Shown here one piece after another: positions 8,842 through 17,550 of a stretch of DNA of 64,000 bases. The stretch's first letter is position 1; every line of letters starts with the position of its first letter. Both the position numbers and the translations under genes were made by a program. The notes below the pieces were generated by a model. The model was not told the DNA's origin, searched no databases, and was given only the letters and a program-made list of their open reading frames with translations. The stretch lies in contig NZ_CANLDD010000004.1 in the NCBI RefSeq assembly GCF_947489355.1, positions 1-64,000 on the forward strand. Reading direction: 5' to 3'. The stretch is from an uncultured Microbulbifer sp. (lineage in GTDB: Bacteria > Pseudomonadota > Gammaproteobacteria > Pseudomonadales > Cellvibrionaceae).

Positions 8842-9789
8842 CGTTTTTTTCCTTGTAAATCCATCCAGTGCCCATGGCACCAGAGCTACCACTAGCACTG
8901 CCTATTGTTACAGGAATTCCAGTGTACAGTCGAAGAAAGGAAGTGGCCATGGCGATACGTCCGGGATTACCTGTACATAAAAAGAGGATGCTCCCTCGTG
9001 GTATCACGTACCCGCGACCCTCACGGACATGACAATACCGCCTTGAACTTCTTCAGGCGGACACGCTGGCAATGTCTTTACCCAAGGCTTGTGTACTTTT
9101 ATAGAGGCCTATACAGGTTCAACCAGCTTTCTTCGCCAAACGACCTCGATCTCAAACCCTCTACTCAGGGAGTGTACTGGCTCTTAAGAGTAAGGCGGCA
9201 CAACAAAATGTCACTGCGACCGATCCATACGCTTGACGCGTCGGCAACATTATGCAACTGCACCATTGCTTCAAGAAGAGCGCGAAAGCCCTACTGGATT
9301 GCTGGGTGAATTGAGAAAAATGGAAAAGCGAAAAGAATAGCGCGCATCAAGATAGATCAAAGCGTTTGAGTCTTCCCCGCTTAATCGACAGGCCTCTAAA
9401 ACTACTGCGGACGAATCCCAAGGTACTGACTCAACTATTCAGTGTATTGTACTGTTTTTGAATACTGGCCTCACCAGAAAGAGAGAAAAAGCCAGTTGCC
9501 ATCCGGGCACCTGAATAAACCCCAATAGCACTTGCAAACCTGTCCACAGATCGAAAACCGGTAAAAAAACCATTTTTTTACTTTATTTAACAAAAATTCT
9601 TATAAAACGCTTGCATTTAGGTATATAAATAAGCTGCAATTAGCGCCGCTCGCTTGGGGGGACTCATTATCAATTGTTTTTTGCTGAGTAAAAGTGGTCT
9701 GGACGATCTAGATGACCACAAGATGGCTGAGAATAATTGATAGGAATGCCCCCATTTCTAAAACAATTCTTTTTGCAGGGATATTTATA
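8842..9789. other. intergenic, 948 bases without a supported gene
   Basis: This is divergent space between tnaA (-) and the AT-hook protein gene (+). A 134-codon plus-strand frame (8905-9309) has no recognisable protein features and is probably chance. The last 250 bases are AT-rich (runs of A and T around 9560-9640), as is usual for a promoter region. They presumably drive the AT-hook gene with a leader of 100 bases or more. Confidence 0.5.
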
Positions 9790-10620
9790 ATGGCTAGCAA
9801 GAAAGTACCCAAAACCACTATCAATGATGTTGCCAAACTGGAAGCAGAACTGATCTCCCTTACCGCCAAGCTGGCTAGTGCCCGTCTCAAGCAAGAGAAG
9901 GATGCGATCAGCAGAGAGGAAAAATTGGCAAAAGACGCCAAAAAGGCCGTCTTAAAGGCGAAAACCACCCAGCAAAAGCTGGCTGCCGTTAGAGCCAAGA
10001 AAAAAACGCCTGCCCAACAGCGGCAACTACAGAAAGCCCGCGGTGACGCCGCAACGGCCAAAGCCGCCGCAGCCGAGATCAAAGGCGCTGCGGCAGAAGC
10101 CAAAGAGAAGCTGGCAGCAGTCAAAGCTGCAAACAAGCTCGCCTCTCAGGTAGCCAAGGTTGTCGCCAAAGAGGAGGCAGCTATTGCCAAAAAACTGGCC
10201 GCTGTAGAGAAGAAACAGGCTGTCTCTGAAGCCAAAAAAGCCGCTGCTGCTGCCAAGAAGGCCGCTGCCGCAGAGAAAAAGAAAGCTGTTGCACAAAAGA
10301 AGAAAGCGACCGCTGTAAAGAAAAAGCCCGGTCGCCCCAAAAAAGCGGACGAAGCCAAAAAGAAACCCGGCCGTCCAGCCAAAAGCGAGGCTGCCAAGAA
10401 AAAACCGGGACGCCCCAGAAAAACTGATACCGCCGCCACTCCGGCAAAGCGCGGTCGTGGACGTCCGCCAAAAGCCGAAACCGCCAACAAGAAGCCGGGA
10501 CGCCCAGCCAAAAGCGAAACGGCCAAGAAAAAGCCAGGACGCCCCAAGAAAGCTGTCAGCGCAACCACAGCAGCCGCCCCAGCAAAGCGTGGCCGCGGCC
10601 GGCCGCCAAAGGCCAAGTAA
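9790..10620 (+). CDS. histone H1-like/AlgP-like DNA-binding protein with seven AT-hooks
   Basis: The 276-residue protein is very rich in Lys and Ala. Residues 1-130 form a long charged helix or coiled coil. After it comes an Ala/Lys repeat region like the tail of histone H1. The C-terminus (about 175-276) carries seven AT-hook-like cores: KPGRPKK, KPGRPAK, KPGRPRK, RGRGRPPK, KPGRPAK, KPGRPKK, RGRGRPPK. AlgP (AlgR3) of Pseudomonas has a similar repetitive KPA-type tail, so a role in nucleoid organisation and gene regulation is inferred. The ATG at 9790 follows CAGGGA. Upstream in-frame codons look untranslated. Repetitive tails of this kind vary in copy number between strains. Confidence 0.85.
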   Translation: MASKKVPKTTINDVAKLEAELISLTAKLASARLKQEKDAISREEKLAKDAKKAVLKAKTTQQKLAAVRAKKKTPAQQRQLQKARGDAATAKAAAAEIKGAAAEAKEKLAAVKAANKLASQVAKVVAKEEAAIAKKLAAVEKKQAVSEAKKAAAAAKKAAAAEKKKAVAQKKKATAVKKKPGRPKKADEAKKKPGRPAKSEAAKKKPGRPRKTDTAATPAKRGRGRPPKAETANKKPGRPAKSETAKKKPGRPKKAVSATTAAAPAKRGRGRPPKAK

Positions 10621-10624
10621 GACA

Positions 10625-10656
10625 ATCCGGCTGGAGTGTGATAGCTCCAGCCGGAT
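10625..10656 (+). terminator. perfect 12-bp hairpin after the AT-hook gene
   Basis: ATCCGGCTGGAG and CTCCAGCCGGAT pair perfectly around an eight-base loop, four bases after the stop codon. No T tract follows, so it may act as a weak or factor-assisted terminator or protect the mRNA 3' end. Confidence 0.65.
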
Positions 10657-10697
10657 CAGGCCCCGGCTGCGTCGAGGTGTATTCTCATAACAACTGC

Positions 10698-11624
10698 TCA
10701 GTGCTTCAAGTTGACCGCTTTTATTCGGTGGTCTTCTCCCAACAAAAAAACACAATCTGCCCGCTCGGGCATCTCTAAAATCAAATTGCGCGTAACCCTT
10801 TCGTAGTGCTGAACAAAACGCAGCACTTCCCTGTCCTGTAATCCCCCGCCGCCGTTACGCTCACGCAGCTTTTGCTCCTGTAACTGCCGCCATTCGAGAA
10901 TAGATTCCATACTCGGCGCTTTCAGCATCACCATAATCTCCGGCAGCGCAAACAGGGTCCGATAAGCGCCCGCAAGTTGCCGATTGATAAAGTGCCGCCA
11001 GGTACCGGATGGATCTTCTGACTGCTCAAGGGCATTCAGCGGGAATACCGGTTTGAGTGATGGTTTGGCCCCCAGGCACCAACCCTCCAACAACACAATA
11101 TCGACCGGCCCCATGTATTGCAGCCAGGCGTCCCGTGGGACGCGCTCATCAAGAGACTTGTCAAAGCGCGGTAAGGCTGTGACCGATTCCGCACCCGCAC
11201 AGCACAGGGCATTCAGGGTATCAATACCCAGCTGTACATCGTGCGTACCTGGCACCCCGCGGGTCAACAGAAGGGGGTGAACCTCGCGCGCGAGCTGCTG
11301 CCGCTCGGCCCGGGTGAGGTAGAGATCATCCAAAGAAAGTGTGCAGCAGTTGTGGCCCAACTCGGTCAGTACAATTTGAAGAAAGTCAGTCAGCGTGGAT
11401 TTGCCCGTACCCTGGCCACCACTGATACCCACAACCAGCGTCTTTCCCGGCCTATGCCGCTCCTGCAGCCACAGTGCCAGGGGCAGGTAATAGTCTCTTA
11501 TGACCCCATAAAACGCAGCCGGCAGTTGGTGTTGCCGAATAAAGCCCTCAATAACCCCGCCGGGTAGCTTACTTGCGTGCATCTGGCTGTGTGCGATAAC
11601 TTCCCGGGGCCAGGCATTGACCAT
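10698..11624 (-). CDS. P-loop kinase, D-glycerate 3-kinase (GLYK/YggC-like) family
   Basis: The 308-residue protein has a Walker A GISGGQGTGKSTL (about 67-79), LSLDDLYLT, where the Asp pair fits the kinase acceptor site, and DIVLLEGWCLG (Walker B-like). This is the architecture of the uridine-kinase-like family that includes plant glycerate 3-kinase, yeast Tda10 and bacterial YggC. Likely chemistry is ATP-dependent phosphorylation of a small metabolite such as D-glycerate, but the bacterial substrate is not established from sequence. The gene stands alone, convergent with the AT-hook gene. Confidence 0.82.
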   Translation of the reverse strand: MVNAWPREVIAHSQMHASKLPGGVIEGFIRQHQLPAAFYGVIRDYYLPLALWLQERHRPGKTLVVGISGGQGTGKSTLTDFLQIVLTELGHNCCTLSLDDLYLTRAERQQLAREVHPLLLTRGVPGTHDVQLGIDTLNALCCAGAESVTALPRFDKSLDERVPRDAWLQYMGPVDIVLLEGWCLGAKPSLKPVFPLNALEQSEDPSGTWRHFINRQLAGAYRTLFALPEIMVMLKAPSMESILEWRQLQEQKLRERNGGGGLQDREVLRFVQHYERVTRNLILEMPERADCVFLLGEDHRIKAVNLKH

Positions 11625-11762
11625 GTTCGATCCCTCTCAAAATTCACCGCGGCCACAACCACTGCAATGATTGCCCAGACCACCCAATTCACTTTTGAAG
11701 CCCTATTTGATTACCGAGGTAGTGGAAATCACAAAATAATGCCGGCGGCGCAAACACCGGCG

Positions 11763-14700
11763 CTAGCGTTGACCTATAAACTCGGCACGGGCTAGCCTGC
11801 GGCGTACATACCCCGGCAGCACCAGCATCACCGGTGTCACCAACAGGGTGAGCAGCGTAGAAAAAGAGAGCCCATAGACAATGGCGCTGGCAAGTTTGAC
11901 CCAGAACGAGGCAATAACCCCATCGACCACCACATTCCTGCCCACCATATCCACACTCACCCCCAGCGCCAGCGGCAACAACCCGAGAATGGTGGTGACA
12001 GTGGTGAGGAATACCGGGCGCAATCTCTGTGTTGCCGCTTTGAGCACAGCCTGGGTCGGGCAGAGTCGGGGTTCCTGCCTGCGTACAAAATTATAGGTAT
12101 CAATCAGCACAATATTGTTGTTGACGACAATACCCGCAAGGGCAACGATCCCCACCCCAGTCATAATTACGCTGAAAGTACTCTGAGTGAGTAAAAGCCC
12201 AAGCAGTACGCCGGTGGTGGACATAATCACAGAGGATAGAGTCAGCAGAGACTGGTAAAAACTGTTGAATTGGGTCACCAGCAGAATAAACATCAGAAAC
12301 AGCGCGAGCAGGAAAGCCACGCCCAAAAACTGAAAGGACGCATTCTGTTCCTCGTCGGCGCCTCTGAACAACAATTCAATCCCCGGGTCCACTGGATTGC
12401 TATTCAGCCATGCCCGGATTTCCTTGACCTTATCGTCCGGCAGCACACCCTCCTGTGCATCCGCCTTGATTTGCATACGGGTAATGCCATTAATTCGTTC
12501 AATTTTGTCCACTCTGGGCATCGCCTCGATGTGTACAAAACTGCTGATAGGCACTGTGCCACGTGCAGTATTCACTTTCAGATCATCCAACGCGGCAAGA
12601 CCGCGGGCGCTCTGTGGATAGCGAATACGAATGTCCACCTCTTCATCCGTATCATCGGGGCGATATTCAGCTACACGCACGCCATTGGTCACAAGCTGCA
12701 CTGCGCGTCCCACTTCGGTAAGATCAGCCCCGTACAAGGCCGCTTTGGCACGATCCACCTGCACCTCCCACTGGATGCCTGGCAGTGGGGCCGTATTCAC
12801 TATGTCTCTAAGGCCATCGAATTCGTCCTCCATGGCCCACTGCAGGCGCTGGGTTTCCAGCAGTAGTTTCTCATAATCCTGTCCGCGCAACTCCAGCACA
12901 ATATCCTTACCGACCGGAGGCCCTCCATCTATCACATTCGCGCTCACTTTGATTCCGGCAAAGTTGGCACTGCGTGCGCGAATATCCGCAAAGACGGCTC
13001 TGCTGCGACGCTCCCGCACCTCCGGAGGCAACAGTTCCACCAACAGATTGGCAATCTGGTCCGGCGCCTGGTCAGAATTGCCCGTGATCCCCCCGGAGCC
13101 AATTGTCGTATGGGCAATACGCACTTCGGGTACACTGAGTACCGCCTGTTCCACCCGGGCCACCAGCACTTTCTTTTCCGCCATGGATAAATTGCCCTGA
13201 GCCCGAACCTCCACATTGCCGTATTGCTCTTCGGTTTCGGTAAAAAACTCGATACCGGCCCCATAGCGACCAAAGCCAATAAAAATCGCAACAAGCACTG
13301 CAATGGTGCCCGCAAAGGCAGTGACAGGGCGGCGCAGAACAAACAGCAACAGGCGGGCATAGTATCCGGTAATACCCGCCAGGGCTGTAGGCTGCCCTTC
13401 CTCCAGTTGTCTCAGATAACCCCGTGTAGGTGCGCTCAAAGTACTCTTGCCAAACAGGGAGCCCAGTACCGGGGCGAAAAAGAGCGCGTATAAGAGAGAA
13501 CCGGCCAATACAGCAAAAACCGTGACCGGTAGATAGCGCATAAACTCCCCCACCACACCCGGCCAGAGCATAATGGGCAGAAACGCAGCGAGCGTTGTTG
13601 CGGTTGAAGCAACCACCGGCCAGAACATGCGGGTTACCGAGGCGATATAGGCACTACTTGCGCTCAAACCCTCGGCCATCTTGCGATCGGCAAATTCAGT
13701 AATCACGATGGAGCCGTCGATCAGCATCCCCAGTGCCAGCAACATGCCGAACATCACCATAAAGTTGAAGGAATAGCCCAACAACCAGGTGACAATAGAG
13801 CCAAATAACAGCGAGAAGGGCACGCCCAATCCCACCAATATGCCCGAGCGGAAACCGAGTGCGGCAACCACAATAATCATTACCAGCAGCATAGCGGTGA
13901 GAATATTGCCCTGCATCTCGCTGACCATATCCCGCGCGAAGTTGGATTGATCAAATACAAATTTCACCTCCACGCCTTGGGGTAATGCCCCCATCTCTTG
14001 CAGAACAACCTCCCTGACCCGCTCCGTCACATTGACAGAACTGGCATCACTACGTTTTGTGACATTGATAGCAAGACCGGGGCTGCCATTAATACTGGTA
14101 TAACTGGCGGCATCCTTAAACGTGCGCCGGATGTCGGTAACATTGCCCAGGGTGACCACACCATCCGGGGAAGTTTTCAGGGGGATGTCATAGACATCTC
14201 CTGCGGTTTCAATAAGCCCCGGAACTTTTACAGAAAAGCGGCCGCGCTCAGTCTCCAGCTCACCGGCGGGAATCATCAGATTATTGCCCAACACCGCATT
14301 GATCAGCTCGGCGCTGGTCACCTGGTAGTGCTCCAAGCGTACGGGGTCAATAATGACCTCGACCACCTCCTCGCGATTACCGTGCAGATCCGCACTCAAC
14401 ACATCGCTGATATTTTCGATTTTGCGCTTTAATCGTTGAGCGCTACCCAGCAAGATGCGCTCGCTGAGGCTTTCTCCGGAAAGGGTGACCACAATCGTGG
14501 GAAATGGCTGTGCCGAGACCTCTTCAACCGTCGGCTCCTCGGCATCCCGCGGCAATTCCGCCCTGGCCCTTTCCACCGCATTGCGGATATCGTCGATCGC
14601 ATCATCCACAGCGATTGCGGAGTCGAACTCCACCACAATATACGCGAGTGATTCACGCGCAACCGCTATCACTTCCACGACACCCTCAACCGCCCGTATC

Positions 14701-14909
14701 TCCTGCTCCAGCGGGCGCACCAGCAATCGCACACCATCCTCGGGGGAGATCCCCTCATGGGTGACCTGCACTATCACAAAGGGAGGATTGACCTCGGGGC
14801 TGGATTCAATCGTCATCGCACTGCGCGCCGCCAACCCAACCAGAATGATCAGCAACATCAGACAAAGCGTACTGCGATTTCGCTCGATCCCACTTTTTAA
14901 TAGCTTCAC
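11763..14909 (-). CDS. RND-family efflux transporter permease (AcrB/HAE1-type)
   Basis: This 1048-residue protein has the length and organisation of an inner-membrane RND pump: an N-terminal helix, a first large periplasmic loop (about 35-335), a six-helix block, a second loop (about 560-860) and a final six-helix block. In helix 4, where AcrB has two adjacent proton-relay aspartates, this protein reads ALGMLIDGSIVITEFADRKM, so the second Asp is Gly. One branch of RND proteins shares this change. It overlaps the upstream fusion-protein gene by four bases (ATGA), so the two are translationally coupled. No outer-membrane channel gene is adjacent, so a TolC-like protein encoded elsewhere is inferred. 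The substrate is unknown. Confidence 0.93.
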   Translation of the reverse strand: MKLLKSGIERNRSTLCLMLLIILVGLAARSAMTIESSPEVNPPFVIVQVTHEGISPEDGVRLLVRPLEQEIRAVEGVVEVIAVARESLAYIVVEFDSAIAVDDAIDDIRNAVERARAELPRDAEEPTVEEVSAQPFPTIVVTLSGESLSERILLGSAQRLKRKIENISDVLSADLHGNREEVVEVIIDPVRLEHYQVTSAELINAVLGNNLMIPAGELETERGRFSVKVPGLIETAGDVYDIPLKTSPDGVVTLGNVTDIRRTFKDAASYTSINGSPGLAINVTKRSDASSVNVTERVREVVLQEMGALPQGVEVKFVFDQSNFARDMVSEMQGNILTAMLLVMIIVVAALGFRSGILVGLGVPFSLLFGSIVTWLLGYSFNFMVMFGMLLALGMLIDGSIVITEFADRKMAEGLSASSAYIASVTRMFWPVVASTATTLAAFLPIMLWPGVVGEFMRYLPVTVFAVLAGSLLYALFFAPVLGSLFGKSTLSAPTRGYLRQLEEGQPTALAGITGYYARLLLFVLRRPVTAFAGTIAVLVAIFIGFGRYGAGIEFFTETEEQYGNVEVRAQGNLSMAEKKVLVARVEQAVLSVPEVRIAHTTIGSGGITGNSDQAPDQIANLLVELLPPEVRERRSRAVFADIRARSANFAGIKVSANVIDGGPPVGKDIVLELRGQDYEKLLLETQRLQWAMEDEFDGLRDIVNTAPLPGIQWEVQVDRAKAALYGADLTEVGRAVQLVTNGVRVAEYRPDDTDEEVDIRIRYPQSARGLAALDDLKVNTARGTVPISSFVHIEAMPRVDKIERINGITRMQIKADAQEGVLPDDKVKEIRAWLNSNPVDPGIELLFRGADEEQNASFQFLGVAFLLALFLMFILLVTQFNSFYQSLLTLSSVIMSTTGVLLGLLLTQSTFSVIMTGVGIVALAGIVVNNNIVLIDTYNFVRRQEPRLCPTQAVLKAATQRLRPVFLTTVTTILGLLPLALGVSVDMVGRNVVVDGVIASFWVKLASAIVYGLSFSTLLTLLVTPVMLVLPGYVRRRLARAEFIGQR

Positions 14910-16111
14910 CGCAGGCCACCCTCCACGACGGGGCGCTGCTGAGAGGCTGGCATTAAGATTGGCCCGGGGGGGATATCGTCGGGCTGGGGGGGAATGTCGA
15001 AATCCTGCTCGGGGGCGATCATTTCCACTCGCACAAGATCACCGGCGCTGACATACTCCTGGCCGACGGTGATCAGGGTGGCCTGATCCGGCAGGCCACT
15101 GACCCAAACGCCCCCATCCCCATCGCCTACGAGGGTGACTTTGACAAATTCCACGCGATGTTTGCTGTCGAGAATACGCACGCCCAGTTCGCCACGATCA
15201 TCCAGCGTCAACAGGGAGGCATTAATGCGATGCGCCATGACCTCTCCTGTGGGCAGTGCCAAACGCCCACTCAACCCGCCGCGCAACTTATTGTCGGGAT
15301 TGTGTACCGCCACCTCTACCCGGTAGGCGCGTGTGACTTCCTGAGCCTGTTGGCTGATATAGCGCAGTTGACCCTGCACCGCCCTCCCCCCCTGCAATTG
15401 CGCGCTGGCAGAGCCAGCGGGGACCAGGTTGCCCACCTGATTTTCCGCAACCTCACCGACCACCAAAATCGGGTCCAGATCCAGCACAGTTGCACAGGCT
15501 TCACCGCGGCGAATAAAATCGCCCAATTCCACCGCACGGCTGTTCACCACCCCATCAAATGGCGCGCGGATCTTTAGGTTATCCACCAACACTTCCGCAC
15601 GAATATAATCTCTTTTCGCAAGGGCCAGGGCCACCTGTTGCTGAGCCATAGCCGTCTCTGCCAGCAAACCTTTCTTTTTCAGACGCAGGGCTCCGGCGTA
15701 ATCCAGTTCGGCCTTGCGCTGTGCCACCTCGGCAAGCGCGAGTTGCTCCAGGCGATCCTCCGCCCCAATCTCACAAATCACTTCCCCCCGCCGCACGTTA
15801 CTCCCTTCCTCCACCGGAAGACGGGTGATCACCCCATCCAACTCCGCGCGCAGGCGCACACTGCGGTTGGCTTCGGTGCGGCCATTGACCAGTACCCGCG
15901 CAACATAGGACTGGGCCCCGATTTGCCGGGCCTGAACCAGCGGGGAAGCCTCGGGCCTGGCCCTTGTTGCCTTACCGGCTTCCTCACCCCCATCCCTCTG
16001 ATGGCCCGTAAGCAGTACACCGCTCAAAAGCCAGGCGGCAGCCAATAGGGTGACAAGCGCTGCCGTTCGATAATTGTGATTGGACCAGATGGACGCCAGT
16101 GGACTCTGCAT
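14906..16111 (-). CDS. RND efflux periplasmic adaptor (membrane fusion protein)
   Basis: This is a 401-residue HlyD/AcrA-type adaptor. An N-terminal membrane anchor (TAALVTLLAAAWLLSGVLL, about 16-34) is followed by a split lipoyl domain (LRAELDGVITRLPVEEGSNV and, after a hairpin, IRAPFDGVVNSRAVELGDFI). Between them lies a short helical hairpin with QLALAEVAQRKAEL. Beta-barrel and membrane-proximal domains follow. It bridges the RND permease to an outer-membrane channel. The C-terminal tail is proline-rich. It is the first gene of the two-gene operon, and its stop overlaps the permease start. Confidence 0.92.
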   Translation of the reverse strand: MQSPLASIWSNHNYRTAALVTLLAAAWLLSGVLLTGHQRDGGEEAGKATRARPEASPLVQARQIGAQSYVARVLVNGRTEANRSVRLRAELDGVITRLPVEEGSNVRRGEVICEIGAEDRLEQLALAEVAQRKAELDYAGALRLKKKGLLAETAMAQQQVALALAKRDYIRAEVLVDNLKIRAPFDGVVNSRAVELGDFIRRGEACATVLDLDPILVVGEVAENQVGNLVPAGSASAQLQGGRAVQGQLRYISQQAQEVTRAYRVEVAVHNPDNKLRGGLSGRLALPTGEVMAHRINASLLTLDDRGELGVRILDSKHRVEFVKVTLVGDGDGGVWVSGLPDQATLITVGQEYVSAGDLVRVEMIAPEQDFDIPPQPDDIPPGPILMPASQQRPVVEGGLR

Positions 16112-16496
16112 TCAAAAAAACCTGTTGAGAAAAAACAAAGCTATCGGTTAAAGGATAGAAACCGTTCATACCCTCGCAGACAGTCGCTGCACCTCGCACT
16201 GGTCAAATTTTACATAGTGAGGACTGATTCCGAAAATAGAATCCTTACCGCGGGGCACTTGCCCTGGCCGCAGGTAGCGACTCTGCTGCGCTACAAACGT
16301 ACTTGATGACTATTGTTGGAGAAGCGCATATCACGCGCTCAACGGAACTTGCCGCCGGTAGGAAAATCCATCGACCCGACTGTTTTGCGCAAAACGATCT
16401 GTGGCATCGTCCTAAAGCGCGCCAGAATATTACCGGTGGATAGGAATCAGCGGCCAAGCCAGCCAGATCCCAGGTTAAACAGCCGCTTATACCGGG
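16112..16496. other. intergenic, 385 bases, probable efflux operon promoter region
   Basis: This lies between two minus-strand genes. No protein-like frame is convincing here. The promoter of the efflux operon is expected in this stretch, but no clear -35/-10 pair or operator palindrome could be identified by eye. Confidence 0.45.
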
Positions 16497-17207
16497 TCAG
16501 GAGAGCATCGACTCCAGAAAACCCTGCATATCCGACTCACCATCTATCAATTCGCCGGAACCAAACTCCGCATTCCAGTCCAGCAGGATGCGCGCCAGCC
16601 CACGGGCCTGTTCCGCCAGTGCCACCAATTCCTGCCGGCAGTGCTTGGGGCCTGTGTAAAGTTTCAGCTTGCGGTGGCTGTCGGCCAGTTGATGACCCGG
16701 GTACTTCGAGCGATAAACTTCCAGTTTCCAACGCAGTGAGTGCACCATATTGCGGTAAAAAATCAGTTTTGCTGGCAACTGTAACAGGGAGAGGTCATCC
16801 AGATCACCAAACAGTGTGCAATCCAGGCCCAGCACCTGGGTGTCGCGGCTGTGGGGCGAGGCGAGCACATTGGCGCTACGGGGTTCTGATAGCAGCATGG
16901 ACAGATCGCCAAACAACTCTCCGGGGCGAATCACTGCCAGGGTGCGCTCACCGGCCATCTCTGCCATTTTGCCTGCGGTATCCACATGAACCAGCAACTC
17001 GCCCCGCAGCAAGAAGTAAAGCCACTGATCCACTTCACCGGCACGCAGCAACTGTTCTCCCGGCTGCAAACTGACCAGCCTGGAGCGCTTCAGCAAAACC
17101 GTGTACTGCCACTCATTGGAAGCGCGAATATCACGAAACAGATGAATAACATTGAGCAACCGGTCCACGGCATCCCGCGGATAATCGATAAGAGGTTTGA
17201 TTTCCAT
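16497..17207 (-). CDS. cyclic-nucleotide-binding-domain protein without a DNA-binding domain
   Basis: Residues about 35-155 of this 236-residue protein form a cNMP-binding (Crp-type) jelly roll. Visible blocks are LQPGEQLLRAGEVDQWLYFL, RGELLVHV, then PGELFGDLSMLLSEPRSANV, which corresponds to the phosphate-binding cassette. The remaining C-terminal part (about 160-236) is helical and has no helix-turn-helix signature, so it is unlikely to be a Crp/Fnr transcription factor. It may sense a nucleotide and act on a partner protein. It lies upstream of the efflux operon in the same orientation, with 385 bases between. The partner and ligand are unknown. Confidence 0.8.
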   Translation of the reverse strand: MEIKPLIDYPRDAVDRLLNVIHLFRDIRASNEWQYTVLLKRSRLVSLQPGEQLLRAGEVDQWLYFLLRGELLVHVDTAGKMAEMAGERTLAVIRPGELFGDLSMLLSEPRSANVLASPHSRDTQVLGLDCTLFGDLDDLSLLQLPAKLIFYRNMVHSLRWKLEVYRSKYPGHQLADSHRKLKLYTGPKHCRQELVALAEQARGLARILLDWNAEFGSGELIDGESDMQGFLESMLS

Positions 17208-17550
17208 GCGTACTACAAATTAGTGAAAACGATTCCATTTTTTGGAAAGTGCGCTTGAAGCCACTTTATAAAACTGAATTCTATACGATATTGATCCCCC
17301 ACAACCAACTTCAGGAGTGACAATCATTTCCACCACCCACTCCTGGTACCAGACAGACAGAAAGACATTCCAGCCATTTCGGACTTGAACTCCATCACAG
17401 TTGCAGTAGAGTTAGAAAAAAGGAGAGCACACTGTGCTCACCCACGCTTGAACCGCGCACTATTTCACCCGGCTCTTGCACTTCTGGGAGGGACCCCAAA
17501 TCCTTATTTGCCGGAACTTTTGCCTCCGGACTTTCAGGGGCTGTGAAACA
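17208..17550. other. intergenic divergent region, 343 bases
   Basis: This region separates the cNMP protein (-) from the TonB-like gene (+). It contains the perfect palindrome GAGCACACTGTGCTC (17423-17437) next to an A6 run. The T-run side faces the minus strand, where no gene would end, so a regulatory role is as likely as termination. Confidence 0.4.

Noticed and set aside
8842-9007. TnaC-type leader peptide for tnaA
   Set aside because: A short frame with one Trp exists, but it overlaps the tnaA start and lacks the Trp/Pro arrangement of TnaC.
8905-9309. 134-codon plus-strand frame upstream of the AT-hook gene
   Set aside because: No ribosome site, no domain, and rich in Arg/Cys/Trp as expected for noncoding sequence.
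10027-10755. Long minus-strand frames antisense to the AT-hook gene
   Set aside because: They are the complement of a Lys/Ala/Pro repeat and give Gly/Phe/Leu-rich low-complexity translations without family features.
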